A DNA stretch of 64,000 nucleotides from Oleiagrimonas sp963821885 (lineage in GTDB: Bacteria; Pseudomonadota; Gammaproteobacteria; Xanthomonadales; Rhodanobacteraceae): positions 1 through 64,000 of the forward strand of contig CAWGFN010000004.1 in the NCBI GenBank assembly GCA_963821885.1, in the 5' to 3' direction. Of the stretch, positions 61,822-64,000 are shown piece by piece. The stretch's first letter is position 1. Each line of letters starts with the position of its first letter. Under the pieces are notes generated by a model that did not search any database, was not told the origin of the DNA, and was given only the letters and a program-made list of their open reading frames with translations. The position numbers and the translations under genes were made by a program.

Positions 61822-64000
61822 TCACTCTCCGTGAGCGGCCACCTCGACGGGCGGCATGCCGGCCGCCTGCAACGTGGCATTCAGCTGCGTCATCGCCTTG
61901 CCGGTCAATCCGTGCCACGTCGCCAGCGCCTGCGCGAGGCTGCGCGACAGCTCGGCGTGCGAGGCGCGCGCGTCCTGGCTGGGATCGGCGTCGGCGCCGT
62001 CCACGGCGCGCTCCAGCGTGGCCAGCTGGCGGGTCAGCGAATACAGGCTGTCGGTACGCTTGGGCGGCGGACCGGTGTAGTTGCGCGGATCGTGGTGCAA
62101 CTGCACGCCGGAAACCTCGATCAGCCGCTCGCGCAGATCCGCGGCCTGCGCACGCAGGTCCGGATGGTCACCGAGCGTGCCGATGCGCGCATCCAGCGCA
62201 TGCACCAGCGGCGCGGCCTCGCCCAGCGCCCGGGCGGCACGCACCTGCTCGGCCTCGACGGTACGCGCCAGCGCGAACTCGCGCTGGTAGGCCGCCTGGG
62301 TCATCTTCACCCGCGGGTCCGGCCTGACCGTCAGCGGCTGGCGCAGGGACCGGCCGTCGACGTTCAGCACCACCGTGTAACGACCGGGCACCGCCCACAC
62401 GCCGTCGCCGGCCGGCCGCCCCGGCTCGCCGCCCTGCGCCGGATAGCGCAGATTCCAGACGAAGCGATGCATGCCCGGCGCGGTGGCCAGGTGCGCGGGC
62501 ATCCGCACCCATTCGGGCGCATAGGCCAGCTTGGCCGGATCCAGCGACGGCAGCGGGTCGGCGCTGCTGAAATGGCGCACCAGCGCACCGTGCGCGTCGC
62601 GCACGTCCAGGGTCACCGGCCCCTTCACGCCCGCCGGCAGCACGTAGTCGATGTTCGCGCCCGACGGCGGGTTGGCCGCCTTCGGCTCGTCCTTGGGCAA
62701 CGGCGTGCCGGTGAAGCCGGCCGGACGCACGCGGTAGGCGATGGCGGGCTTGAACAGCGTGGCATGCGCGGTGTCGACGCCGTGCATCTGCCGCAAGGCG
62801 GTGACGTCGTCCATGATCCAGAAGCCGCGGCCATGGGTGGCGATCACCAGGTCGTTGTCGTGCACGTCGATGTCGCGCACCGAGGTCATCGGCAGGTCCT
62901 GCTGCAGCGACTGCCAGTGCGCGCCGTCGTCGAAGGACACGAACATCCCGCGCTCGGTGCCGGCATACAGCAGGCCGCGTCGCACGGGGTCCTCGCGCAC
63001 CACGTTGACGAAGGCGTTGGCCGGCAGGCCGTCGACGATGGCCGTCCAGTGCGTGCCACCGTCGACGGTGCGATAGATGTAGGGCCGGTCATCGTCCAGG
63101 CGATGACGATCGATGGCCAGGTAGGCCACGTTGGCGTCGAAGTGCGAGGGCTCGATGCCGCCGACCTTCGACCACGCCGTCAACGCCTTCGGCGTGACGT
63201 TGCGCCAGTGCGCGCCGTCGTCGTCGCTGCGCCAGACCAGGCCGTCGTCGGTGCCCACCCACAGCGCGCCGGCGTGCAGCGGCGAGGGGGCGATGGTGTA
63301 GATCACGCCCTTGCGCTTGCCGCCATGCACGTCATCGGCCGCGGTCACCGCGTCCAGGTTGGACGGCACGCCGGGATCGGCGCGGGTCAGGTCCGGGCTG
63401 ATGCGCTTCCAGTGCTCGCCGCCGTCGGTGGTCTGGAACAGCCGCTGGTTGGCGAAGTACAGCGTGCGCTTGCCGCGCTTGGAGAACGCCAGCGGCAGGG
63501 TCCAGGCGCTGCGGTAGTGCGCCGCCGGATAGGCCAGCGTGGGGTCGACGTCGCGGGTCTGTTCAGTGGTGCGGTCGAGCTTGCTGACGGTGCCGCCGTA
63601 GACGATGTCCGGATCGTCCGGATCCGGCGCGATCATGCCGCTCTCGCCGCCGGCGGTCACCTCGTGGAACTGCTCCATGGTGATGCCATCATAGGTCGAG
63701 GTGCGGCTGGGCAGCGCCACCGCGCCCGAATCCTGCTGCGCGCCGTAGACCCAGTACGGGAACTGGTTGTCGGTGCTGACGTGGTAGATCTGCGCGGTCG
63801 GCTGGTTGTACCAGGTCGACCAGGTCTTGCCGCCGTTGAGGGTGATCAGCGCGCCCTGGTCCACGCCCAGCATCTGGTGGTCGGGGTTGGTCGGGTCGAT
63901 CCACATCTGGTGGAAATCGTCGCCGGTGGGATCGCCCTTGAGCGCGATGAACTGTTTCCCGCCGTCGTCCGAGCGCAGCACGATGGTGTTCATCACGTAC
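61822..64000 (-). CDS. BNR/VPS10-sortilin-like propeller protein, 5' end beyond the window
   Basis: At least 725 residues; the frame is open at the window edge (it reads YVMNTIVLRSDDGG). BNR/Asp-box repeats SxDGGxxW are visible: SDDGGKQF, LNGGKTW, TTDGGEHW, SDDDGAHW, TVDGGTHW, SFDDGAHW. This is the propeller of VPS10/sortilin-like or glycosyl-hydrolase-annotated secreted proteins, which in Xanthomonadales and Bacteroidetes end with a beta-sandwich (PEWVRMPAHLATAPGMHRFV then WNLRYP) and a helical C-terminus, as here. GRGFWIMDDVTALRQM is a strong family mark. The function is not known; they are usually exported. Followed by pcp after 7 nt. Confidence 0.8.
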   Translation of the reverse strand, partial: YVMNTIVLRSDDGGKQFIALKGDPTGDDFHQMWIDPTNPDHQMLGVDQGALITLNGGKTWSTWYNQPTAQIYHVSTDNQFPYWVYGAQQDSGAVALPSRTSTYDGITMEQFHEVTAGGESGMIAPDPDDPDIVYGGTVSKLDRTTEQTRDVDPTLAYPAAHYRSAWTLPLAFSKRGKRTLYFANQRLFQTTDGGEHWKRISPDLTRADPGVPSNLDAVTAADDVHGGKRKGVIYTIAPSPLHAGALWVGTDDGLVWRSDDDGAHWRNVTPKALTAWSKVGGIEPSHFDANVAYLAIDRHRLDDDRPYIYRTVDGGTHWTAIVDGLPANAFVNVVREDPVRRGLLYAGTERGMFVSFDDGAHWQSLQQDLPMTSVRDIDVHDNDLVIATHGRGFWIMDDVTALRQMHGVDTAHATLFKPAIAYRVRPAGFTGTPLPKDEPKAANPPSGANIDYVLPAGVKGPVTLDVRDAHGALVRHFSSADPLPSLDPAKLAYAPEWVRMPAHLATAPGMHRFVWNLRYPAQGGEPGRPAGDGVWAVPGRYTVVLNVDGRSLRQPLTVRPDPRVKMTQAAYQREFALARTVEAEQVRAARALGEAAPLVHALDARIGTLGDHPDLRAQAADLRERLIEVSGVQLHHDPRNYTGPPPKRTDSLYSLTRQLATLERAVDGADADPSQDARASHAELSRSLAQALATWHGLTGKAMTQLNATLQAAGMPPVEVAAHGE

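Overview
The window looks like chromosomal DNA of a high-GC gammaproteobacterium, most likely of the Xanthomonadales (Lysobacteraceae or Rhodanobacteraceae). The reasons are the gene set (leucine dehydrogenase, YccS-type FUSC protein, EfpL, FeoAB with a Cys-rich partner, ACMSD plus kynureninase, an isobutyryl-CoA mutase of the fused IcmF type) and the abundance of REP-like repeats and heptamer arrays. I cannot name a genus. I saw no rRNA, tRNA or CRISPR array.

Layout. 1-3.8 kb is scarred DNA: a 321-bp direct duplication of a small membrane-protein gene that cuts off the 3' end of a two-component propeller sensor gene, a broken REP-associated (RAYT) transposase and several families of short RAYT-type motifs. 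3.8-7.7 kb is visibly AT-richer and probably acquired: a secreted beta/gamma-crystallin protein, a 48-codon remnant of an Mrr-like restriction endonuclease gene and an apparently intact two-gene Septu anti-phage system (ptuA, ptuB). 7.7-11.4 kb is an icmF gene whose two inter-domain linkers have been invaded by four arrays, each of exactly four 7-bp units, so that the B12-binding, G-protein and mutase modules now lie in different frames. 11.4-13.5 kb holds tandem 126-127 bp repeats of REP doublets around a YHYH-domain gene.

13.5-47.4 kb is ordinary core genome. Leucine catabolism is spread over it in dispersed pieces: leucine dehydrogenase, isovaleryl-CoA dehydrogenase, acetyl-CoA acetyltransferase, methylcrotonyl-CoA carboxylase beta subunit, then (after a 15-kb interruption) methylglutaconyl-CoA hydratase, carboxylase alpha subunit and HMG-CoA lyase, followed by a short-chain dehydrogenase. 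The interruption carries a three-gene RND efflux operon, a PepSY protein, an envelope-lipid cluster (GT9, ICMT-like methyltransferase, PAP2), a two-component system, HtpX and the Fur-box-preceded feoAB operon. Identical direct repeats (CTAAG, 11-bp period) lie in front of the RND operon and in the PepSY/GT9 intergenic region and may be targets of the nearby response regulator.

47.5-64 kb contains EfpL, a kynurenine-branch pair (ACMSD, KynU), TspO, a gamma-glutamyltransferase gene with two frameshifts, a large periplasmic-sensor PAS/EAL protein, a membrane protein with a pilin-like C-terminus, an aldo/keto reductase, pyroglutamyl peptidase and the 3' part of a BNR/sortilin-like propeller protein that runs out of the window. 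The frameshifts in ggt and one in icmF could be real or could be sequencing errors; the heptamer insertions in icmF are too regular to be errors.
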